DNA from: a virus
DNA length: 37,944 nt
IMG/VR virus record: IMGVR_UViG_3300047380_000126
Location: 1 to 37,944 of that record
Reading direction: 5' to 3' (one strand)
In this document: in pieces, positions 12,812 through 19,963 of the stretch
Layout: each line of letters begins with the position of its first letter
Position numbering within the stretch: the stretch's first letter is position 1
Position numbers and translations under genes: made by a program
Notes under the pieces: model-generated
Told to the model about the DNA's origin: nothing
The model's database searches: none
The model's input: only the letters and a program-made list of their open reading frames with translations

Positions 12812-15280
12812 CTAAAACGGCACGTCAGAGAAATCCTCAGTGCCAGCATGCCACTTGCGCACGCTGTCAGCCGCCGCCGTGGCATCGCCTGGCCCGTTTC
12901 CTTTGAACCAGACGTAGTGGACCGACCCCCGCACTTTGACGCGCTTTGGCTCAGCCTGCCTATACCCCATCTCCCTCAATATCGACGCCAAGGCGCGCCC
13001 ATGCGGAGCGTCTTTCCCGTCCATCGTAATGCAGTTGTTTAGATGTGTGACGTCCAGCACCTCGCGCGAAACAATGGCGCACGCATGATCCTCAATCGCA
13101 TCCTCAATAGTCTGTCGGTCATCTGATACATTCGCAGACCTCATCTCTTTCAGGCCCGCCGTGACAGGCGCACGCCCATGCGGATCGAACTCAGCCGACG
13201 GCTCCCAGTCCAACAGAAAACGCCCAATGGCGTCAGCCCGGCGCTCGGTCTCACGAAACAAGGCATCAAAATACTTGCCAACAGCCTCGCGCCCGCCGTG
13301 CTGCTCAAAAAGATCCGCCTGCTCGCGGTGGCGGGTAAAGATCACGCAGTAACGCCTGTCGTTGTCGGACATAGGCACAGCGTCTTGGTGGTTGGTTGTC
13401 ATTAAGTAGCTGGCAAAGTTGGGCGCGTGGTATCGCGTCGCGCCTTTAGGCTCAACGGCAATGCTGTTGTTGGAGATCATCGGCTTGAGCTGATCAAGAA
13501 CGCGCCACTTGTTGGTGCCGCTGATGCGTATTTCCTCAATGCCAATCAACTGAGAGCCAACGGCCCAGTCGTTGAACGGCCTCTCAATCATGGATGTGTT
13601 AATCACGGTGGCGTTGCGCCCCAAGAGTTGCTGGAGGACGTGAAAGAAGTACGTCTTGCCGTTACCCTCAATGCCCCAAAGCAACATGCCCCAGCGCACA
13701 CGGGCACCCGCGTGCTTGTAGACGTAGGACATAAAGTCGATCAGCAAGTTACCCTCGCGCTCATCCTCAATGGTGTTGCGGACGTGCTGGAGGAAGATGT
13801 CAACGACAGCCTGCCCATCCTCATCGCCCTCAAGTGTATCACAAGCAGGTATGCCGCTCGGATGGTAGCTGTTGACGTGGCCCTTGCCCTCGGTCTCAAA
13901 GAGCTTCGGCTGACCGGGCCAATACATAGAGCGCACCACAGTCGGTATTTGCACCATGTTGAGAGCGAACTCGGCTGCGTCGGTCTCCATAGCCACCACC
14001 TCTGGCATGCGGTCGAACTTAGCGCGAAACGCCTCACGCCTGATTGCGTAATCCGACACGCTAGTATTGATAAAGACGCAGTCGGCCTCGCCGTAAACCC
14101 ACCCGCGAAGCCAGTCGGGCGTGTCCATCACCCCGACCTCGCCATCGGTAACGTGAGCGCGCTTGAGAGGCTTGAATGACGTCTTCACCTCGCGCAGCCC
14201 CATGCCAGCGCCCTTGGCGTAGACCTCATGCACAGTCTTGGCTAAGAGTGAGCGGATGTCAGGGGAAAGCTGTATTTCAGAGAGCGCCTGCACGCGCTGC
14301 TTAAAGGCGGCATAGGTGTCGCGATCCGACACCTGCTCGGCCTCAGCTTCCAAAGACATTGCCACAGAGCTATCAGCAGTGACCACAGCGCCCTCGCGCA
14401 TACCGCCAGCGGCCTTAATGACTGTGGCCATTGTGATTGGGTTGGAAGATCCGCCGAACGAGCGCCACTTGGTGCGCATCTCTCTGCCGTTAAAGCGATC
14501 AGCGTCGAGCTTTGACCACTCAACCCAGCGCTCGAAGCCTTCGTCTGAGCCTTCGAACTGGTGATAGAGCGCCATGCCGACGCGGAACCACTCATCGTAG
14601 CCGCAGGTCGCCGCCTCGTAAGTGGACAGGATGGCGTCAACCTGATCATGCGATATGTCGAGCGGTTGATTGGCGAGAGCGCTGGAAAGGTCGTCAAGGT
14701 GATCGACGTCACTGGCCGACACGATACCGCCCACCACCTCTGGCTGCGCCTCAGAGACAGGCCAAGGCTCGCCACCCTGCGATAAGTGCCAAGGCTCGGT
14801 GCCGTTACGGTGCGAGGCGAGAAACATGATCTGGTTGACCGTGTAGCTGCACTTGTCGAGGCCGTCCAATCCAACAGCCTCGCGGATCTCGTCAACGACG
14901 CCAGAATACTCAACAGGCGTGACCGGGCGAGAGAGCGGAACGAAGACGCGAAAGCGTGGCGCGTCAGGCGCGTGACGGAACGTCGTGTACGCAGTGAAGG
15001 CGCAATCCAAACCCAAACCCAAAGCAAGCTCAACGTCGTCCAGATTTGTGCCTTCGGGGAGATCGTCATAATCAAGAGACGCCATCGTGCGTGACGCAAT
15101 GTTCTCGGCGCGGCCCACCGTCTCATCCGCACGAATACCGCCGACGATGGCCGCACGCTTGATGCTCTCCTGCTTTGTGTCGTAGCCAACAGACTTGGCT
15201 GTCACGCGCGTGAAGTCGTCCCAATCGACTTCCTTTGTCTCCGCGTGCGCGAAGCTCTTGCAATATGTAAACTTAACCAT
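12812..15280 (-). CDS. Primase-helicase (PrimPol-like, PriCT-2, SF3 helicase)
   Basis: An 822-residue replication protein that primes and unwinds the phage DNA. The N-terminus (about 60-160) looks like an AEP/PrimPol domain, with D70-Y-D72 and the RFRVFVPLSRPV strand. Residues about 206-292 match PriCT-2 (YDEWFRVGMALYHQ, RTKWRSF). The C-terminal half is an SF3/D5-type helicase: Walker A GIEGNGKT at 536-543, acidic Walker B QLIGIEEI at 577-584, sensor LMTTN at 626-630 and DRR at 641-643. The last residues, EDFSDVPF, resemble the C-terminal tip of bacterial SSB. It overlaps the excisionase-like gene by 8 bases, sharing its promoter. The ribosome-binding site is weak, consistent with coupling. 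Confidence 0.92.
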   Translation of the reverse strand: MVKFTYCKSFAHAETKEVDWDDFTRVTAKSVGYDTKQESIKRAAIVGGIRADETVGRAENIASRTMASLDYDDLPEGTNLDDVELALGLGLDCAFTAYTTFRHAPDAPRFRVFVPLSRPVTPVEYSGVVDEIREAVGLDGLDKCSYTVNQIMFLASHRNGTEPWHLSQGGEPWPVSEAQPEVVGGIVSASDVDHLDDLSSALANQPLDISHDQVDAILSTYEAATCGYDEWFRVGMALYHQFEGSDEGFERWVEWSKLDADRFNGREMRTKWRSFGGSSNPITMATVIKAAGGMREGAVVTADSSVAMSLEAEAEQVSDRDTYAAFKQRVQALSEIQLSPDIRSLLAKTVHEVYAKGAGMGLREVKTSFKPLKRAHVTDGEVGVMDTPDWLRGWVYGEADCVFINTSVSDYAIRREAFRAKFDRMPEVVAMETDAAEFALNMVQIPTVVRSMYWPGQPKLFETEGKGHVNSYHPSGIPACDTLEGDEDGQAVVDIFLQHVRNTIEDEREGNLLIDFMSYVYKHAGARVRWGMLLWGIEGNGKTYFFHVLQQLLGRNATVINTSMIERPFNDWAVGSQLIGIEEIRISGTNKWRVLDQLKPMISNNSIAVEPKGATRYHAPNFASYLMTTNHQDAVPMSDNDRRYCVIFTRHREQADLFEQHGGREAVGKYFDALFRETERRADAIGRFLLDWEPSAEFDPHGRAPVTAGLKEMRSANVSDDRQTIEDAIEDHACAIVSREVLDVTHLNNCITMDGKDAPHGRALASILREMGYRQAEPKRVKVRGSVHYVWFKGNGPGDATAAADSVRKWHAGTEDFSDVPF

Positions 15281-15449
15281 CTGACTGCCCCGCTTCGCTT
15301 GGGCGCAGCGCGGCCAACACCTCTGTTAGATCAAACCTAAAATGCCCGCTAGGCAATCGGATTGAGGGGATCGTGCCAGCCTTGGCAAGCTCAATGACTT
15401 TGTTCTTGGAAAGACCAAGCTCTTTCGCAAGTGTTGACGACTTCAGCAT
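15273..15449 (-). CDS. Excisionase/MerR-like small HTH DNA-binding protein
   Basis: A 58-residue protein, MLKSSTLAKELGLSKNKVIE, then LAKAGTIPSIRLPSGHFRFD and LTEVLAAL. This is the classic fold of excisionase/MerR-like winged helix domains (helix-turn-helix, then a wing with the S-G-H-F-R-F pattern). The ATG at 15449 has AAGGAG 6 bases upstream; longer starts would cross the divergent promoter. It is the first gene leftward from the control region and overlaps the primase start by 8 bases. With no integrase in the genome, a regulator or replication-initiation helper is more likely than an excisionase. It may bind the inverted repeat just upstream. Confidence 0.82.
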   Translation of the reverse strand: MLKSSTLAKELGLSKNKVIELAKAGTIPSIRLPSGHFRFDLTEVLAALRPSEAGQSDG

Positions 15450-15526
15450 TAGACGCTCCTTTTCGTATTGTATTGTTGCGGAACGTATAGTATCAAACAC
15501 CGCATAGCAACAAGGAGAATGCAAAA
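15450..15526. promoter_or_regulatory. Divergent promoter/operator region
   Basis: A 77-bp gap between the leftward HTH-primase pair and the rightward replication operon. Both first genes have a clear AAGGAG site. Inverted arms TTGTTGC (15473-15479) and GCAACAA (15507-15513), with inner GCGG (15478-15481) and CCGC (15500-15503), span it symmetrically. TATAGT at 15486-15491 is a -10-like hexamer for the rightward direction, but no good -35 at 16-18 bp was found. Confidence 0.55.
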
Positions 15527-15841
15527 ATGCTAGAATCTGAAATCGTAAAACTGCGAGAGGCAGTGGAAGCGTTGACCGCCGCACTTGAAAAAAATCCAGT
15601 TGCGGCAGCGTCTACCCCTACCGTAAAAGAAGTGCCTAAAAATCAAGATGAACCGCCTAAAAATCAAGATGGCGTGACGATTGATACGATAAAAGACGCC
15701 GCGCTCAAAGCATCGCGCGCTGGCCACAAGGCCACCATACGCGCCAAGCTGGCCGAGTTGGGTGCGTCTAAACTTCAGGATATTTCACCAGAACACTCAG
15801 TGGTGTTTTACAACTGGCTCAACACTTTGGAGGCAAAATGA
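15527..15841 (+). CDS. Coiled-coil protein of unknown function, first early gene
   Basis: A 104-residue protein. The N-terminus (MLESEIVKLREAVEALTAAL) is an amphipathic heptad helix. The middle is a Pro/Lys-rich linker containing a duplicated PKNQD unit, encoded by a 17-bp direct repeat (15634-15650 and 15655-15671; 21-bp period, so in frame). The C-terminal domain (IKDAALKASRAGHKATIRAK, LAELGASKLQDI) resembles a small helical domain found at the end of similar early proteins in other phages. Function unknown. AAGGAG lies 9 bases before the ATG. It is the first gene of the rightward operon, so it is probably expressed early. Confidence 0.7.
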   Translation: MLESEIVKLREAVEALTAALEKNPVAAASTPTVKEVPKNQDEPPKNQDGVTIDTIKDAALKASRAGHKATIRAKLAELGASKLQDISPEHSVVFYNWLNTLEAK

Positions 15842-16161
15842 TGGTTAAGAGCATTGTGGAAATTGATAACGAGGGGGTTTGGCCTACTCATGATTTGTGT
15901 TGCCCGAAATGTGGTGGGGCACACCTTCATCATGAGCTGGTGGTTGTTTCACAAAGGTTTGAGGACGAAGACACTTGTCTCCAAGTGTCTGTTGGTAACA
16001 GACAATGCAGCGTTTCCGAGGAGGATAACAACTTAAACCCAAGCAGTCGCCGACACGGGCTATCAATTCGGTTCTGGTGTGAGATTTGCCAAGCAGAGCC
16101 TAAACTGTCTATCGCGCAGCACAAAGGCTCAACAGAGATGTACTGGGAGACGGATCAATGA
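15841..16161 (+). CDS. Zinc-ribbon protein of unknown function
   Basis: A 106-residue protein with Cys pairs CCPKCGGAHLHHE near residue 20 and FWCEIC near residue 78, the arrangement of a split zinc ribbon. The intervening part is charged. No catalytic motif is seen. Similar single zinc-ribbon proteins sit early in phage replication operons, with unknown roles. Two ATGs are adjacent (15838 and 15841). GGAGG ends 7 bases before the second but only 4 before the first, so the second is chosen; the first would give an ATGA overlap with the upstream gene. Confidence 0.72.
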   Translation: MVKSIVEIDNEGVWPTHDLCCPKCGGAHLHHELVVVSQRFEDEDTCLQVSVGNRQCSVSEEDNNLNPSSRRHGLSIRFWCEICQAEPKLSIAQHKGSTEMYWETDQ

Positions 16162-17267
16162 CCGCCCACGCGACTTTAGGTGCGTCTAACGCGCACCGAT
16201 GGTTGGTATGTGCTGGCTCTGTTGAGGCCGAGCGCGACATCCCGAACACAACAAGCCCGTTTGCCGCTGAAGGCACTGAGGCACATGAGCTGGCGGAGTT
16301 GGCCCTGCAAACAAGTGACGCGGCACTCGACGCCTACGCCAACAGCGAGATGGCAGGATTTGTGCGTGTGTACACAGACTATGTGCGTCAAAGCGCGGTA
16401 GGTGCGGACTTGTTTGATATAGAGCAGCGTGTCAGCTACGCAAACTGGGTTGAGGGCGGCTTTGGCACTGCCGACGCCGTGATCGTCAAGGACGGCGTGA
16501 TCCACGTCTGCGACCTCAAGTACGGCATGGGCGTGCGCGTTGACGCTGAAGAAAACCCACAAGGCATGCTTTACGCTTTGGGTGCTTACGCAGAGAACAG
16601 CTATCTCGGTGACATCCACACCGCTAAGATCAGCATTGTGCAGCCCCGACTTGATCATATTAGCGAGTGGGAAATCAGCATTGAGGCGCTGCTGCGCTGG
16701 GCTGAGTGGGCAAAGCAACGCGCCGAGGTGACAGCCAAGCCAGACGCACCCCGTACCGCTGGCGAAAAGCAATGCCGCTTCTGCCGGGCCAAGGCGTCAT
16801 GCGAGGCGCTGAGAGACGTGACCGAGGCGGCGATCATGTCTGAGTTTGACGACTTGGACAACATGCCCAAGGCCAACACGCTGACAGACGAGCAGATGCG
16901 CGCGGCGCTAGACGCCAAGCCGCTGATCGAAAGCTGGCTATCGGCAATCGAAAAACTGGCGAAGGGGCGGCTCGAAGAGGGTGGCGGGTTCGCAGGCTAC
17001 AAGCTGGTTGAAGGGCGCAGCAATCGCCGCTGGGTTAGCGACGAGCAGGCGTCAGAGACACTGATTAACCTTCTCGGAAGCGAAGACGCCTACAGTAAAA
17101 AGCTGGTCAGCCCAGCACAAGCAGAAAAGCTATTGGGTAAGAAGCGCGCCTCAGAAATTGTTGACATTGTGGTGAAGTCCAGCGGTGCGCCAACGCTCGC
17201 CCCAGAGAGTGATAAGCGGCCCGCTATAAATGTGAGCGCCGAAGACTTTAATGATTGTGCAGAGTAA
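16158..17267 (+). CDS. DUF2800 nuclease, Cas4/AddB-like with Fe-S cysteines
   Basis: A 369-residue PD-(D/E)XK nuclease of the DUF2800 family. The catalytic core is visible as GTADAVIV (D106), VCDLKYG (D119-x-K121) and QGMLY (Q135…Y139). Four Cys, C18 near the start and C206, C209, C215 (CRFCRAKASC), repeat the C-n-CxxCx5C pattern that holds a 4Fe-4S cluster in Cas4 and AddB. A DNA end-processing or recombination role during replication is likely. In many phages DUF2800 precedes DUF2815 and the polymerase, exactly as here. It overlaps the upstream gene by 4 bases (ATGA). Confidence 0.9.
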   Translation: MTAHATLGASNAHRWLVCAGSVEAERDIPNTTSPFAAEGTEAHELAELALQTSDAALDAYANSEMAGFVRVYTDYVRQSAVGADLFDIEQRVSYANWVEGGFGTADAVIVKDGVIHVCDLKYGMGVRVDAEENPQGMLYALGAYAENSYLGDIHTAKISIVQPRLDHISEWEISIEALLRWAEWAKQRAEVTAKPDAPRTAGEKQCRFCRAKASCEALRDVTEAAIMSEFDDLDNMPKANTLTDEQMRAALDAKPLIESWLSAIEKLAKGRLEEGGGFAGYKLVEGRSNRRWVSDEQASETLINLLGSEDAYSKKLVSPAQAEKLLGKKRASEIVDIVVKSSGAPTLAPESDKRPAINVSAEDFNDCAE

Positions 17268-17331
17268 ATATGTTGTGTAACGTGTAAGAACGCTACATTC
17301 CGTAGCGCAAAACCCTGAAAGGAAAACTTAA

Positions 17332-17859
17332 ATGTCGAAGATAAAACTCCAAAACGTCCGCCTCTCGTTCCCCAGCTTGTTTCGCAAGGCCGTGTTCTCT
17401 GGCCAAGAAACAAAGTACGAAGGCACGTTCCTGATCGACAAGAAGACGCAGGCCGGAAAGATCAAAGAGATCGAAGAGGCTATTGAAGATCTGATCGAAG
17501 ATAAGCTCAAGGGCGCGAAGCTGAAGGCTGACAAGATTTGTTTTAAAGACGGTGACGACATCGATTATGATGGCTATGCCGGGCATATGTCTTTTAAGGC
17601 CAGCAACAACAAGCGCCCGATGGTGCTGGATCGTGACCGCACACCGCTTTCTGAGGACGACAATCGCCCCTATTCTGGCTGTTACGTCAACGCAATCCTT
17701 GAGCTTTGGGCGCAAGACAATCAGTATGGCAAGCGGATCAACGCAAACCTGCTCGGCGTTCAGTTCTTTAAAGACGGCCAGCCGTTTGGTGATGGGGTCA
17801 GCGCAAACGCCGACGACTTCGACGCCTTCGGTGATGATGACGACGACGACTTCATGTAA
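17332..17859 (+). CDS. DUF2815 ssDNA-binding protein
   Basis: A 175-residue protein of the DUF2815 family, the likely single-stranded DNA-binding protein of this replication module. Visible marks are the start SKIKLQNVRLSFPSLFRKA, the central KYEGTFLIDKKT, the NNKRPMVLDRDRTPL segment and a very acidic tail ending DAFGDDDDDDFM. An acidic tail with a hydrophobic end is how bacterial and T7-type SSBs recruit partner enzymes. The AAAGGAAAA site lies about 8 bases before ATG. The 64-bp upstream gap carries a small CGCTAC/GTAGCG hairpin (17291-17307). A terminator-like hairpin follows the gene, so it may be expressed more strongly than the polymerase. Confidence 0.88.
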   Translation: MSKIKLQNVRLSFPSLFRKAVFSGQETKYEGTFLIDKKTQAGKIKEIEEAIEDLIEDKLKGAKLKADKICFKDGDDIDYDGYAGHMSFKASNNKRPMVLDRDRTPLSEDDNRPYSGCYVNAILELWAQDNQYGKRINANLLGVQFFKDGQPFGDGVSANADDFDAFGDDDDDDFM

Positions 17860-17866
17860 GATTTTT

Positions 17867-17891
17867 GGGGCGGCTTGGGTCGCCCCTCTTT
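17867..17891 (+). terminator. Weak terminator/attenuator between SSB and polymerase genes
   Basis: GGGGCGGC and GTCGCCCC form an 8-bp stem (one G-U pair) with a TTGG loop, followed by TCTTT. The U-tract is short, so read-through into the polymerase gene is expected. It could set the ratio of SSB to polymerase. Confidence 0.55.
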
Positions 17892-17919
17892 ATATAGCCC
17901 TATATGGAGGACACCCCTC

Positions 17920-19704
17920 ATGGCACTGATACTTGATGTCGAATGTTACCGAGATTATTTTTTGATCTGCTTTTTGGATCAAGCAAACGGAAAAGTTGCG
18001 TCGTTTGATATGTTTGATGGGCAGAGGCTCGCCGTCGCAAAGGTGTCTAACCTTATGCGCAACCACCAGACAATCAGCTTTAACGGCAATCACTACGACC
18101 TGCCAATGATTGAGGCTGCGCTGCAAGGGCGCAACTGCGAACAGCTTAAAGCGATAAGCGATGATATTATCACGTCGGGCAAACCCGCGTGGAAAATATG
18201 CCGAGAGCAAGACATCAGCATTCCGCAGGCGTGGGATCATATCGACATCATTGACGTCGTCCCCGGCAAAGCCAGCCTGAAAGTTTACGCTGGGCGACTT
18301 GGGTACGCAAAGCTGCAAGACCTACCTATTGAGCCGAGTGCCAGCATCAGCGAGGGCGAGCGCGAGCTGCTGAGAAAGTATTGCGTGAACGACTTGCGGG
18401 TGACTGACGCGCTTTACTGCGCCGTCGAAAAGCAGGTGAACCTGCGCGTTGAGATGTCGCAGGAATACGATGTGGATCTACGGTCAAAATCAGACGCGCA
18501 GATCGCGGAAACCGTGCTGCGCTCAGAGGTTGAGGCCGCCACGAATAAAACACTTCGAGTCCCAAAAGTAAGCGACGACGCCACGTTCAGATACCTTGAT
18601 CCTGAGATTGTCGAGTTTGAGGGGGATCAACTTCGCGAAGTGATTACCCTGTTAACAGAACATGCTTTTGACTTGTCAGGCAATGGGTCAATCCAGATGC
18701 CCGACTGGCTCAAGAAAACCAAAATCAAGATCGGGGATGGGGAATACCAGATGGGCGTTGGTGGGCTACATAGCTGCGAGAAGGGCCAGAGCGTATACGC
18801 TGGCACGGATCACATCTTAGCTGATTTCGACGTGGCGTCTTATTACCCGTCAATTATTTTGCAGCAAGACATCGCGCCCGACAACATGGGCGACAGCTTC
18901 ACAAAAGTGTATCAGAGTATTGTTGATCGCCGCATCAAGGCCAAGCGCGCTGGCGATAAGGTGACGGCCGACACGCTGAAGATTGTTGTGAACGGCAGCT
19001 TCGGAAAGCTGGGCAGCAAGTACAGTGCGTTGTACGCGCCTAACCTGTTAATACAGACCACCATTACTGGGCAGCTCGCGTTGCTTATGCTGATTGAGCG
19101 CGTTGAGGCTGTGGGAGCCAAGGTTGTCAGCGCCAACACGGACGGCATTGTGGTGTTTGCGCATAAGAGTCTTGAGCCTGACTTGGAGCAAGTGATGTTT
19201 GATTGGGAGTTGGACACGTCCTATGAGCTAGAGCGCAGCGACTACCGCAGCCTGCATAGCCGCGACGTGAATAACTATATTGCCGTGAAGCACAGTGGCG
19301 CAACAAAACGCAAGGGTGCCTTTTCGCAGGCTGGCCTGATGAAAAACCCGCAATTCGAAATCGTCTCTGACGCAGTGTCTGAGCATCTGGCGGGTAACGC
19401 CGACTTCAAAGACGTGATCCGCAACTGCCGAGACCTCAACAAATTCGTGATGGTGCGGAAGGTCACGGGCGGAGCCGTGTGGCGTGAGCAAAAGCTGGGT
19501 AAGGCAGTGCGCTTCTATTACAGCACAGATGTTGGTGTTGATGAGACGATCAACTACGCCAAGAACAGCAACAAAGTCCCGCAGAGCGACGGCGCAAAAC
19601 CCTGCCTTGATTTGCCCGACGACTTTCCGAGCGACGTGGATTTTGAGCGGTATGTAGGATTAGCGCTGATGGTGTTTAAACAAATTGGAGTGAGCATTGC
19701 TTGA
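17920..19704 (+). CDS. DNA polymerase, family B with 3'-5' exonuclease
   Basis: A 594-residue replicative polymerase. The exonuclease motifs are DVE at 6-8, NGNHYD at 55-60 and YCVND at 154-158. Polymerase motif A is DVASYYPSIIL from D304, motif B is KIVVNGSFGKLG from K354, and motif C is SANTDGIVV with D408. The usual first Asp of motif C (DTDS) is Asn here (NTDG); the metal-binding Asp is kept. No terminal-protein domain is recognisable, and priming is presumably by the primase-helicase. ATG at 17920 is chosen because GGAGG lies 9 bases upstream; an earlier start would run through the preceding hairpin. It overlaps the VRR-NUC gene by 8 bases. Confidence 0.93.
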   Translation: MALILDVECYRDYFLICFLDQANGKVASFDMFDGQRLAVAKVSNLMRNHQTISFNGNHYDLPMIEAALQGRNCEQLKAISDDIITSGKPAWKICREQDISIPQAWDHIDIIDVVPGKASLKVYAGRLGYAKLQDLPIEPSASISEGERELLRKYCVNDLRVTDALYCAVEKQVNLRVEMSQEYDVDLRSKSDAQIAETVLRSEVEAATNKTLRVPKVSDDATFRYLDPEIVEFEGDQLREVITLLTEHAFDLSGNGSIQMPDWLKKTKIKIGDGEYQMGVGGLHSCEKGQSVYAGTDHILADFDVASYYPSIILQQDIAPDNMGDSFTKVYQSIVDRRIKAKRAGDKVTADTLKIVVNGSFGKLGSKYSALYAPNLLIQTTITGQLALLMLIERVEAVGAKVVSANTDGIVVFAHKSLEPDLEQVMFDWELDTSYELERSDYRSLHSRDVNNYIAVKHSGATKRKGAFSQAGLMKNPQFEIVSDAVSEHLAGNADFKDVIRNCRDLNKFVMVRKVTGGAVWREQKLGKAVRFYYSTDVGVDETINYAKNSNKVPQSDGAKPCLDLPDDFPSDVDFERYVGLALMVFKQIGVSIA

Positions 19705-19963
19705 GAGAGATGTAGAAAACGCCCTTGTGCGTCGGGTGAAGCGTTTAGGGGGAACGTGCGAAAAGTTTACCTCCCCCTCGGCACGTTCTGTGCCTGACCG
19801 CCTGATTACAATGCCCGGTGGCCAGATCATATTCGTTGAGTGCAAGGCACCGGGCAAGAAGCCCACCGATTTGCAAGAGCGCGATCACGCGCGCCGTCGA
19901 GCATTGGGTTGCGACGTGCGGGTGATCAGCACAAAGGAAGACGCCGATGCTTTCACGCCATAA
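19697..19963 (+). CDS. VRR-NUC endonuclease (TTG start)
   Basis: An 88-residue stand-alone VRR-NUC nuclease of the PD-(D/E)XK superfamily. P33-D34 in SVPDRLITMPGG and E48-C-K50 in IIFVECKAPGK are the catalytic core; QERDHARRRALGCDV closes the fold. Such proteins are predicted to cut branched or Holliday-type DNA, and in phages they sit beside an SNF2-like helicase, as here. The start must be TTG at 19697: it has GGAG 6 bases upstream and no ATG or GTG is in frame nearby. It overlaps the polymerase end by 8 bases and the helicase start by 17. Confidence 0.92.
   Translation: MLERDVENALVRRVKRLGGTCEKFTSPSARSVPDRLITMPGGQIIFVECKAPGKKPTDLQERDHARRRALGCDVRVISTKEDADAFTP

Noticed and set aside
13427-14179. 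A 250-codon plus-strand frame inside the primase-helicase gene
   Set aside because: It is antisense to a gene with complete helicase motifs and has no start signal or family pattern.
15273-15449. Excisionase of a temperate phage
   Set aside because: The domain fits, but no integrase gene or attachment site was found, so a regulatory or replication role is preferred.
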